A stretch of DNA of 12,227 nucleotides from Candidatus Pelagibacter sp. (lineage in GTDB: Bacteria; Pseudomonadota; Alphaproteobacteria; Pelagibacterales; Pelagibacteraceae). This document shows, piece after piece, positions 1 through 5,560 of this stretch. The stretch spans positions 1 to 12,227 of the forward strand of contig NZJU01000012.1 in assembly GCA_002692325.1 (NCBI GenBank), written 5' to 3'. Under the pieces are notes generated by a model. That model had not been told where the DNA came from and did not search any database. It saw only the letters and a list, made by a program, of their open reading frames with translations. Position numbers and translations under genes: made by a program. The number at the start of each line of letters is the position of its first letter. Positions within the stretch are counted from its first letter, which is position 1.

Positions 1-636
1 GGAATTTTAAAAACTAATACACTTGGTTACGATGGACGTGGTCAATATGCCCTAGAAACTTTAAATGACGTTAAGGATGATTGGTGTTTTACTGCTGACT
101 ATATTTTAGAAAAAAAAATTGCTTTAAAAAAAGAAATTTCAGTAGTTTTAACTAGATTTCAAAATGGTGAAAATTATACTTATGAGCCTATTGAAAATTT
201 TCATACGAATCAAATACTAAAACACTCTAAAATTCCAGCCAATATTAAAATTGATATTTGTCAAAAAGCTCATGACAATGCAAAATTAATTGCAAAAAAA
301 TTAGAATATATTGGAACAATGTGCGTTGAGTATTTTATAGACCATGAAGACAATTTACTAGTAAATGAAATTGCCCCAAGGGTTCATAATTCTGGCCATT
401 TAACTATAAATGCATTTAGCGTTAGTCAATTCGAAAATCATATACGTGCTGTTTGCGGTCTCAAAAAAGAGAAAGTAAATAAAATAGCAAATGCTGAGAT
501 GATAAATATTTTAGGTAAAGAAATCGAGGATTATAGAAAAAGATCATTTAAATCAAATGAATATTTTTTTGATTATGAAAAAAAAATTGTTAAGGAAAAA
601 CGAAAAATGGGACATCTTACTGTCCTGAAGAAATAA
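1..636 (+). CDS. purK: N5-carboxyaminoimidazole ribonucleotide synthase PurK (5' end outside window)
   Basis: ATP-grasp ligase of de novo purine synthesis. It carboxylates AIR to N5-CAIR with ATP and bicarbonate, upstream of PurE. The frame is open from base 1, so the first ATG at 319 is internal and not the start. The visible part is 211 residues of a usual total near 350-380. Residues numbered from the window edge show the ATP-grasp glycine loop GYDGRGQ (9-15), the EISVVLTR strand (45-52), the PIENFH segment (63-68) and the PurK signature VNEIAPRVHNSGH (121-133), which holds the metal-ligating Asn-Glu pair and substrate-binding Arg/His residues. The SQFENHIRA helix and a KMGH-type C-terminus follow. 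It converges with the dioxygenase gene across a 2-bp gap, and no terminator hairpin is visible there. Confidence 0.95.
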   Translation, partial: GILKTNTLGYDGRGQYALETLNDVKDDWCFTADYILEKKIALKKEISVVLTRFQNGENYTYEPIENFHTNQILKHSKIPANIKIDICQKAHDNAKLIAKKLEYIGTMCVEYFIDHEDNLLVNEIAPRVHNSGHLTINAFSVSQFENHIRAVCGLKKEKVNKIANAEMINILGKEIEDYRKRSFKSNEYFFDYEKKIVKEKRKMGHLTVLKK

Positions 637-638
637 TT

Positions 639-1448
639 CTATTTGATTGTAATTCGGTGCATAACCCTGCTGCAGTTTTTAATCTCACTTGCTTTGTGCA
701 TTATACTGAGATTATCCCATAATACTAAGTCACCTTTAGACCATTCATATGAGAATTTAAATTCTTCTTTATTTACATGATCGATCAAATAATTTTTAAT
801 TTTGTCACTTTCCTCATTATCAATATTTATAATTTTCATGAGATGGCCTGGAGAAACATATAAAGACTTTTTTCCTTTAACCTCTTGTACAATCGGATGT
901 TTCGCCTCCATTACTTTCGATGACTTAACCCCTGAACGGGCCTCTAATTCTCTTCGTGTTTTTGAAATCGGTCCAGCAGATGAAAAAATTCCTTTAGCAT
1001 TTTTAATTTTTTGTTTTATTTCCTCTGGAAGTTTTTCGTATGCATTAAAGCCAGATGAAAAAATTGTATTACCTTGACCCGCTGGAATTTCTATTCCCAT
1101 TAGCATAGTGTATCTTGGCCTATTTTTTTCTAGATAGGAGGTATCCTGGTGAAGCCATGACCCGCCAAACGCTAAACTGTTATCTGTGGATCGTCTTTCT
1201 AGAACGTTTATATAAGGAAAATTATTTAATCCTTTTAGCCTTGGATACTCAACAAGTTGACCAATTGACTCTGCAAAATTTTGATAAGCAGCTGAGTCCA
1301 AATTTTGTTTTTTTATAAAAATAACCCCGTATTTTTCTAGAATACCCTTAACTTGCTTTGTTAAATCGTTATTAAGTTGGTTTAAATCAATACCTTTTAT
1401 GTAAGCACCTACATTATTTGTTCCTGGAGTAATAGAAATTCGGCTCAT
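639..1448 (-). CDS. TauD/TfdA-family Fe(II)/2-oxoglutarate-dependent dioxygenase
   Basis: A 269-residue non-haem iron oxygenase of the TauD/TfdA fold, a family that hydroxylates a substrate while decarboxylating 2-oxoglutarate. The facial triad is visible as H100-x-D102 (in WLHQDTSY) and H251 (WDNLSIMH). The C-terminal RVMHR gives R261 and R265 with the same spacing as Arg266 and Arg270 of E. coli TauD, which bind 2-oxoglutarate and the taurine sulfonate. The protein stops four residues after R265, shorter than TauD, which continues with a conserved GDxPF segment. The substrate cannot be assigned: TauD relatives act on taurine, alkyl sulfates, phenoxyacids, carnitine precursors and others. 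It is the last gene of the leftward group; its ATG directly follows the stop of the SRAP gene with no spacer, suggesting translational coupling. Confidence 0.87.
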   Translation of the reverse strand: MSRISITPGTNNVGAYIKGIDLNQLNNDLTKQVKGILEKYGVIFIKKQNLDSAAYQNFAESIGQLVEYPRLKGLNNFPYINVLERRSTDNSLAFGGSWLHQDTSYLEKNRPRYTMLMGIEIPAGQGNTIFSSGFNAYEKLPEEIKQKIKNAKGIFSSAGPISKTRRELEARSGVKSSKVMEAKHPIVQEVKGKKSLYVSPGHLMKIINIDNEESDKIKNYLIDHVNKEEFKFSYEWSKGDLVLWDNLSIMHKASEIKNCSRVMHRITIK

Positions 1449-2075
1449 TTAATTTACAGGGTTTATTATTGACGGGTCATTATTAAAAGGATTATTAACA
1501 TCTTTCGCAATTTCATGAAACTTTAAATTTGGAGGTTTAATAGAGTTTAATATCTCCATACCGTCTTTTTTGATATTTAAATAGTTATTCATTTGGCTCG
1601 AATTTATAATCATGGGTTCTCTATGATGAATTTTACTAATTTTTTCTGTAGCCTCTCTTGTAATAATACAAAATTGATTATTTTGATGTATACCAGGAAA
1701 GAACATTAAACCATTATCTTCTTTAGTAAAATAGTAAGGGGTTTTTGTTTTAGCTTCTCTCTTCCACTCATAATAGCCATCAGCAGGGATTACACATCTT
1801 GAAGTTTGAATTAAGTTTTTAAAGGTAATTTTTTCCATTAAAGTTTCTTTTCTAGCGTTTATAAGCGGTGAAAATTTATCTAACTTTTTAGACCAACCGG
1901 GAACCAAACCCCACTCGCAAAGTTCAAGAGCTTTGCCATTTGTATACGATTTAATAATTGGTAACTTTTGAGAAGGATGAGCGTTATAATTTTCAGTATC
2001 TTCAACTTTAATATTTTTCTTCACTAAATCAGAAGTTTTGCTCAAAGGTTTGCTGATAGAATATCTTCCACACAT
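1449..2075 (-). CDS. SOS-response-associated peptidase (SRAP/YedK/HMCES family)
   Basis: A 208-residue SRAP-domain protein. In E. coli YedK and human HMCES the mature N-terminal Cys2 forms a thiazolidine crosslink with abasic sites in single-stranded DNA, protecting them from cleavage. All key parts are present: MCGRY with Cys2 at the N-terminus, N73 in NARKET, E103 in DGYYEWK and H150 in IHHREP, matching YedK Cys2/Asn75/Glu105/His160. The WGLVPGW segment (55-61) is also typical. One oddity is HHREP where most members have H-D/E-RMP, so the Met is replaced by Glu. The start is fixed by the need for Cys2 and by a TAATG overlap with the preceding 36-aa gene. No SOS (LexA) box is visible, and expression probably follows the upstream operon. 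Confidence 0.95.
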   Translation of the reverse strand: MCGRYSISKPLSKTSDLVKKNIKVEDTENYNAHPSQKLPIIKSYTNGKALELCEWGLVPGWSKKLDKFSPLINARKETLMEKITFKNLIQTSRCVIPADGYYEWKREAKTKTPYYFTKEDNGLMFFPGIHQNNQFCIITREATEKISKIHHREPMIINSSQMNNYLNIKKDGMEILNSIKPPNLKFHEIAKDVNNPFNNDPSIINPVN

Positions 2076-2185
2076 TATTTATTTTTTTTTTCTTTTTTGA
2101 ATTTCCTTTTTTCTTTGAAAGTCATTTTAGCTTTTTTCATAAAACTTCTATCTTTTTGACTCTTGCCTGAGTATCTTTTTGACAT
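2075..2185 (-). CDS. 36-residue lysine-rich basic peptide, unrecognised
   Basis: A short gene starting at ATG 2185, six bases after the FAH-family stop, and ending at TAA 2077-2075, which shares its last base with the SRAP start codon (TAATG). Of 36 residues, 17 are Lys or Arg (14 K, 3 R), with only three acidic residues. The N-terminus reads MSKRYSGKSQKDRSF, and the rest is a Lys-rich tail likely to be helical or disordered. It fills an otherwise empty gap of about 115 bases in a genome that leaves almost no spacers, and its junctions look like coupled translation; both support it as real. I do not recognise the family. The charge would suit binding to RNA, DNA or the ribosome, but that is inference. 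The alternative is AT-rich noise, since poly-A reads as Lys, although the ordered N-terminal half argues against that. Confidence 0.6.
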   Translation of the reverse strand: MSKRYSGKSQKDRSFMKKAKMTFKEKRKFKKEKKNK

Positions 2186-2191
2186 TATTTT

Positions 2192-3031
2192 TCAATCTTC
2201 TATTATTTCATTAATTTGTTCGCCTAGTCCATCTATTTTTAAGTGAAGTTTGTCGCCCACTTGAAGAAATTTTTGAGGCTTTTGCTCCATTCCTGTCCCA
2301 GCTGGAGTTCCCGTGCTTATAACGGCACCAGGATTTAAAGTAAGATATTTACTGATGTGTGAAATTAAATAACTAATATTAAAAATCATATTTTTTGTAT
2401 TTCCATTTTGTCTAGTTTCCCCATTAACACTTAAGGATAAATTGATATCATTTATATCTCTGATATGTTCTTTTGTGACTAACAAAGCTCCGACTGGAGC
2501 ACACCAAGATTTCCCTAGTGTCCAATGTCCCTGACCGATAACTTTTTGAGCATATCGATCTGAAATATCATTTAAAATAAAATATCCAAAAACATAATCT
2601 AGTGCACGATCTTCAGTCACGTTTTTTGCCTCTCTGCCTATCACTACTGCGAGCTCGATTTCATAATCTAATTTCTCCTGTGATTTTTTTTTCTTTATTG
2701 GATCAAAGGGACCCTGTAAGCAATCTGTACTTTTATTAAAAATAATTGGATAATCTGGAAGTTTTGAACCTGTTTGAGCAGCGTGAAGTGAATAATTCAA
2801 GCCTGCGCAAAATATATTGTTAGGTTTATTTATACATGCTCCAATTCGAGTATTTGATTGAATTTTTGGCAAATCTTCTAAATTTATTTTTTGCAATTTT
2901 TTTAGGCTTTCAAAGTTAATAGTGCTGGGATCTAGATCTTTAATATAATTTGATAAATCTCTTATATTTGAATTGTTGTCCAAGGCAGCAACTTTTTCTT
3001 GCCCTAAACTTCCGACTCTCAAAAATTTCAT
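2192..3031 (-). CDS. Fumarylacetoacetate hydrolase (FAH) family protein
   Basis: A 279-residue protein with a short N-terminal domain and a C-terminal FAH fold. The family includes acylpyruvate hydrolases, oxaloacetate decarboxylases, 2-hydroxyhepta-2,4-diene-1,7-dioate isomerases and 5-oxopent-3-ene decarboxylases. Metal ligands are E124 and E126 (LDYEIELAVVIG) and D155 (LNDISDRY). GLNYSLHA (78-85) carries the usual active-site His (H83), and the VNGETRQNGNT and STGTPAGTG segments are typical. Two local oddities: GKSWCAPVG (173-181) is about two residues shorter than the common GKSxDTFAPVG loop, and GAVISTGTP has Ala where GDVI is usual. The substrate cannot be told from sequence. ATG 3031 overlaps the stop of the upstream membrane-protein gene by 4 bases (ATGA), and the basic peptide follows after 6 bases. 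Confidence 0.92.
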   Translation of the reverse strand: MKFLRVGSLGQEKVAALDNNSNIRDLSNYIKDLDPSTINFESLKKLQKINLEDLPKIQSNTRIGACINKPNNIFCAGLNYSLHAAQTGSKLPDYPIIFNKSTDCLQGPFDPIKKKKSQEKLDYEIELAVVIGREAKNVTEDRALDYVFGYFILNDISDRYAQKVIGQGHWTLGKSWCAPVGALLVTKEHIRDINDINLSLSVNGETRQNGNTKNMIFNISYLISHISKYLTLNPGAVISTGTPAGTGMEQKPQKFLQVGDKLHLKIDGLGEQINEIIED

Positions 3032-3495
3032 TTTCTTAAGAAAAATTTCTCAATTCTCTCTAAAGTTGTTGTTTCAGGACCCATATAAGGAACACTATAA
3101 CTATTTTCATTTTGATCCAAAACCATCAATCCTCTTGTAAAAATAAAGATTATAAAAATTACAAGTGCAAATATAATTAATTTGGGAGGTGAATATTCTG
3201 CTTGCTTGACTTCTACTTGAAGCGATTGATCATTTTTAATTCCTCTGTGAAATTGTTTAAAAGTATAATAAATTGCAAAAATTAATAGACAATGCGCTAG
3301 CATCACCGCACCAAAACCTAACGCCATAGTCTCGTATTGAAAAACGTAAATACTAAAAATGACCGACCAAATAAAACTCAGTTGCAAAAGAATGCTCAGT
3401 CTCGTACTTTTAGGCAAATTTCTAAATGACGAAGTCTCATCCTCTCTAAACATCATCTTTGCAACATCTGTAGCCCAATCTTTGAATTTCTCCAT
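3028..3495 (-). CDS. Unrecognised membrane protein with three predicted helices
   Basis: A 155-residue protein I cannot assign to a family. It has a charged cytosolic-looking N-terminal segment (1-32) and three hydrophobic stretches at about 33-52, 56-79 and 105-125. A short charged loop (80-104) with TFKQFHRGIKND separates the second and third. A polar tail (126-155) follows. There is no cleavable signal peptide. The arginine and lysine residues around 30-32 and 80-87 suggest that the N-terminus and the 80-104 loop face the cytoplasm, placing the C-terminal tail in the periplasm. It overlaps the FAH gene by 4 bases and lies 30 bases after the reductase gene, so it is probably co-transcribed with both. 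Confidence 0.75.
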   Translation of the reverse strand: MEKFKDWATDVAKMMFREDETSSFRNLPKSTRLSILLQLSFIWSVIFSIYVFQYETMALGFGAVMLAHCLLIFAIYYTFKQFHRGIKNDQSLQVEVKQAEYSPPKLIIFALVIFIIFIFTRGLMVLDQNENSYSVPYMGPETTTLERIEKFFLRK

Positions 3496-3525
3496 AAAGA
3501 TATTTATATAAAAAAAAATGTAAAA

Positions 3526-4134
3526 CTACAAATTCTTCGCTAATATTTTTACTCTTTGCATATGACTTTCAAACACTTTTTTTTCCATCTGCGGCAAAAC
3601 TGAGTAAAATCTAATATATTTTGTTTTTAAACCTCCTAATTGAAAGACCGACTTTTTAATACGTCTAAAAGGAATGTTATCAAAAAAAGAAAAGTTCCAA
3701 TAGCTCATCATTGGGCCACCGTAAGTTATAGAAACTATTCCAAGCTTACCTTTCATAGCTCCAGCAACTGGGTAACCGTAATTTTTAAAGTATTTATTTC
3801 CTGGTATTATGGAGCGATAAGAAAAAAACCACTTAGGGTGTAAAACCCAGTCTATCCAATTTTCTAAAATAGCATTCAGTCTTAAATTATGACAAGATCC
3901 TATAAGCATCATAACTGAACATTTTTCTAATCTTTTCCTATACTCAATCACTAATTTTGGAGGAGGATTTGTGTCCTGATTATAAAATGGGAGTTTTTCT
4001 CTTTCATCAAATAAGTTAACTAAATCAACTTGATGTCCATTTTTCTTAGCCTCCTCTATAAACGTATCTCTAACTGCAGCATTGAAAGAAGTCTTTGTAT
4101 TATGATGTCCAAATGCAATAAATACTTTAGCCAT
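3526..4134 (-). CDS. Flavodoxin-fold NAD(P)H dehydrogenase (quinone)-type protein
   Basis: A 202-residue protein of the flavodoxin-2/NQO fold (KefF, MdaB and NQO1 relatives), which binds FMN or FAD and reduces quinones or similar acceptors with NAD(P)H. It starts with a beta strand and phosphate-binding turn (VFIAFGHHNTKTSF, 4-17). NAILENWIDWVL (87-98) corresponds to the family's PAxLKxWxDRV helix, and the MKGK...ITYGGP segment (127-141) is the typical flavin-contacting loop. The segment before the 87-98 helix (GSCHNLRLN) lacks the PxxWxxxP pattern of quinone reductases, so the substrate may differ. The C-terminal third (142-202) is aromatic and basic. The start ATG lies 4 bases after the stop of the 71-aa membrane gene; the stop is TAG. 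Confidence 0.85.
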   Translation of the reverse strand: MAKVFIAFGHHNTKTSFNAAVRDTFIEEAKKNGHQVDLVNLFDEREKLPFYNQDTNPPPKLVIEYRKRLEKCSVMMLIGSCHNLRLNAILENWIDWVLHPKWFFSYRSIIPGNKYFKNYGYPVAGAMKGKLGIVSITYGGPMMSYWNFSFFDNIPFRRIKKSVFQLGGLKTKYIRFYSVLPQMEKKVFESHMQRVKILAKNL

Positions 4135-4138
4135 AATA

Positions 4139-4354
4139 TTAGTCTTTTTTAAAATAAGTAATCAGCTCTTCTATGTTAATGAATTTTAACCCAAAAATAA
4201 AGCCAAGGCCTAATCCGTACCACGCCGCGCCTGCAAGCCCATAACCATCGATAGAAATATCAACCTCATAGTATTTTTGAATTTTTCTTACAAAATAAAA
4301 AAATATTGCCGATCCAATTAAACCATCAATTAAAAAATATTTTCTAATTTTCAT
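4139..4354 (-). CDS. 71-residue small membrane protein, unrecognised
   Basis: A short protein with two hydrophobic segments, at about 6-23 and a glycine-rich one at 38-58 (GLAGAAWYGLGLGFIFGL), joined by a charged linker with RKIQKYYE. I chose ATG 4354. It is preceded at 5 bases by an AAGGG Shine-Dalgarno-like stretch (4364-4360), and it leaves only an 11-base overlap with the preceding 50-aa gene. The longer reading frame in this frame begins at a TTG codon at 4399 and would add 15 residues that are an out-of-frame reading of the 50-aa gene. I do not recognise a family. It is followed after 4 bases by the quinone-reductase-like gene, so it may be a small membrane partner in the same operon, though nothing in the sequence proves this. 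Confidence 0.62.
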   Translation of the reverse strand: MKIRKYFLIDGLIGSAIFFYFVRKIQKYYEVDISIDGYGLAGAAWYGLGLGFIFGLKFINIEELITYFKKD

Positions 4355-4496
4355 CTTTTCCCTTATCTTTCCAAAAAAATATACCCGTACCTCCCCCAAT
4401 AAGTATGGCAGAAACTATCCAGGCTTTATCATTTTCTATAAATATCGTTAAGACTCCTGCCAAAACTATTAATGCACCTAATGTACTATTTTTCAT
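4344..4496 (-). CDS. 50-residue small membrane peptide, first gene of the leftward operon
   Basis: ATG at 4496-4494 opens a 50-codon frame that ends in TAG at 4346-4344. It encodes a helical hairpin: hydrophobic stretches at about 4-20 (LGALIVLAGVLTIFI region) and 25-42 (AWIVSAILIGGGTGIFFW), then a charged tail KDKGKDEN. There is no cleavable signal peptide. It overlaps the 71-aa gene by 11 bases, and its tail codons carry that gene's AAGGG ribosome-binding site. The start lies only about 9 bases from a consensus TATAAT on the same strand, so it should be the first gene of the eight-gene leftward operon, with an almost absent 5' leader. I do not recognise a family. It explains bases 4400-4496, which would otherwise be an unusually long gap here. 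Confidence 0.62.
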   Translation of the reverse strand: MKNSTLGALIVLAGVLTIFIENDKAWIVSAILIGGGTGIFFWKDKGKDEN

Positions 4497-4517
4497 ATAA
4501 TGATATTATAATGATAT
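4497..4517. repeat. 10-bp direct repeat in the divergent promoter region
   Basis: ATAATGATAT occurs at 4497-4506 and again at 4508-4517. The copies are 11 bases apart, about one helical turn, and fill most of the 29-bp gap between the divergent genes. They overlap both -10 boxes, so the repeat may be a regulator-binding site or just duplicated promoter sequence. AT-rich context makes chance repeats more likely, which lowers confidence in a function. Confidence 0.5.
4505..4510 (-). promoter_or_regulatory. -10 box for the leftward operon
   Basis: On the minus strand these bases read TATAAT, an exact sigma-70 type -10 hexamer. A start about 7 bases downstream falls near 4498, two bases before ATG 4496, so the transcript would be close to leaderless. 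No good -35 is present at the expected distance, which would lie inside the first codons of rmuC. Confidence 0.45.
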
Positions 4518-4520
4518 ACT
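4512..4520 (+). promoter_or_regulatory. Extended -10 promoter for rmuC
   Basis: The bases read TGATATACT, that is TG-N-TATACT, an extended -10 element. Its transcription start would fall at about 4527, on or beside the rmuC ATG at 4526, predicting a leaderless mRNA; this agrees with the absence of a Shine-Dalgarno sequence. The -35 region (TTCATA at 4492-4497) is weak, as expected for extended -10 promoters. Confidence 0.45.
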
Positions 4521-4525
4521 AATCT

Positions 4526-5554
4526 ATGGATTCGCTTTTGTTAATATTAATTTCTCTTCTATTTTTAATAAACCTTTTGGTTACCATTTTCCTGCTCAAA
4601 CGAAAGCAACCAGATCATTTAAAAAACGATCAAATTTTGAAAGATGAAGTGAATTCTCTCAAAAATACCTTTAGTCAATCTTTTGGCTTAATGAGTAAAG
4701 AAATCGCAAAAGATATGACAGGAGCTTTAACGAAAGTAGATGAAAAAGTCTCTGTATTTAATCAACAGATTAGTGAATTGAACAAAGGTCAAGATAACTT
4801 CAGCAGGATCTTGAGTGGTGTAAAATCATATGGCACTTTAGCAGAGTTTGGCCTAGCTGCACTTTTAAAAGATTTATTACCTGCTTCCCAATTTATTGCC
4901 AATGTAAAAATGAAAGAAGATACTTCCGAAACGGTTGAGTTTGCTATTAAGTTGCAGGATGTATTGCTTCCAATTGATAGTCATTGGCCTATAGAAAAAT
5001 ACAAAGCTATAGACGAGGCTTACAATATTAACGACAAAGAGGCTCAGTCTGAAGCACGAAAAGATTTGGCTGCAGCATTTAGGCTTAAAGCTAAATTAGT
5101 AAACGCTAAATATATCGCGCCTCCTAAAAGCACAGATTTTGCAATCGTATATGTCCCGACGGAGGGACTATTCTCTGAACTTTCTAGTTACAGAGACCCC
5201 AAAACAAAAGAACTACTACTTCAGGAATTAAGAACAAAGTATAAAGTTACAATCTCTGGACCTAATACTTTATCGGCTTTGTTGCAATCCTATTACCTTG
5301 GTTTTCAAACTCTAAAAGTTCAGCAACATGCAACTCAAATTTATAGTGATTTAAGAAATATAAGCTCCAGGTTTGAAAAACATTTTGATGGTATTAAAGA
5401 TTTAAGAAAAAAACTAGAACAAGCTATGACAGCAACAGATAACTTTGGTAGAGATGCTAGATCTATTATGAATACTCTTGGGAATATTAAAGACCCAGAA
5501 CAAGTAAAAGAATCATTAAACGAAAATCCAGAGAAAATAAAAATTATCAAGTAA
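4526..5554 (+). CDS. rmuC: DNA recombination protein RmuC
   Basis: A 342-residue RmuC-family protein, linked in E. coli to limiting inversions at short inverted repeats and predicted to have a restriction-endonuclease-like core. An N-terminal membrane anchor (3-24) is followed by KRK and a coiled-coil region (about 32-98). The RmuC domain spans about 100-270: SYGTLAEFGLAALLKDLLP (101-119), LLPIDSHWPIEKY (147-159, the family's VDSKFPLExY), IAPPKSTDFAIVYVPTEG (197-214) and ISGPNTLSALLQ (243-254). The first motif has SYGTLAE where many members have GNWGExxL, and Lys of VDSKFP is His here. A C-terminal helical tail ends near 340. It starts at ATG 4526 with no Shine-Dalgarno sequence and is followed by sbcB after 6 bases, so the two nucleic-acid genes form an operon. 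Confidence 0.92.
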   Translation: MDSLLLILISLLFLINLLVTIFLLKRKQPDHLKNDQILKDEVNSLKNTFSQSFGLMSKEIAKDMTGALTKVDEKVSVFNQQISELNKGQDNFSRILSGVKSYGTLAEFGLAALLKDLLPASQFIANVKMKEDTSETVEFAIKLQDVLLPIDSHWPIEKYKAIDEAYNINDKEAQSEARKDLAAAFRLKAKLVNAKYIAPPKSTDFAIVYVPTEGLFSELSSYRDPKTKELLLQELRTKYKVTISGPNTLSALLQSYYLGFQTLKVQQHATQIYSDLRNISSRFEKHFDGIKDLRKKLEQAMTATDNFGRDARSIMNTLGNIKDPEQVKESLNENPEKIKIIK

Positions 5555-5560
5555 ATTTTC

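Noticed and set aside
319..636. Separate 105-aa gene starting at ATG 319
   Set aside because: The frame is open back to base 1 and the upstream residues carry PurK motifs (GYDGRGQ, EISVVLTR), so this ATG is internal to purK.
620..660. Bidirectional terminator between purK and the dioxygenase gene
   Set aside because: No inverted repeat of useful length could be found across the 2-bp gap.
802..1318. Two plus-strand frames (802-1077 and 1115-1318)
   Set aside because: Both are antisense to the dioxygenase gene, whose iron and 2-oxoglutarate motifs span this region; the translations have no recognisable features.
2081..2100. T-run looking like a Rho-independent terminator
   Set aside because: No stem precedes it in either direction; on the minus strand the A-run simply encodes lysines of the 36-aa peptide.
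3640..3843. Plus-strand 67-codon frame
   Set aside because: Antisense to the flavodoxin-fold gene; no ribosome-binding site or protein features.
4355..4399. N-terminal extension of the 71-aa gene from a TTG codon at 4399
   Set aside because: It reads the 50-aa gene out of frame, starts with TTG and lacks a good ribosome-binding site, whereas ATG 4354 has AAGGG at five bases.
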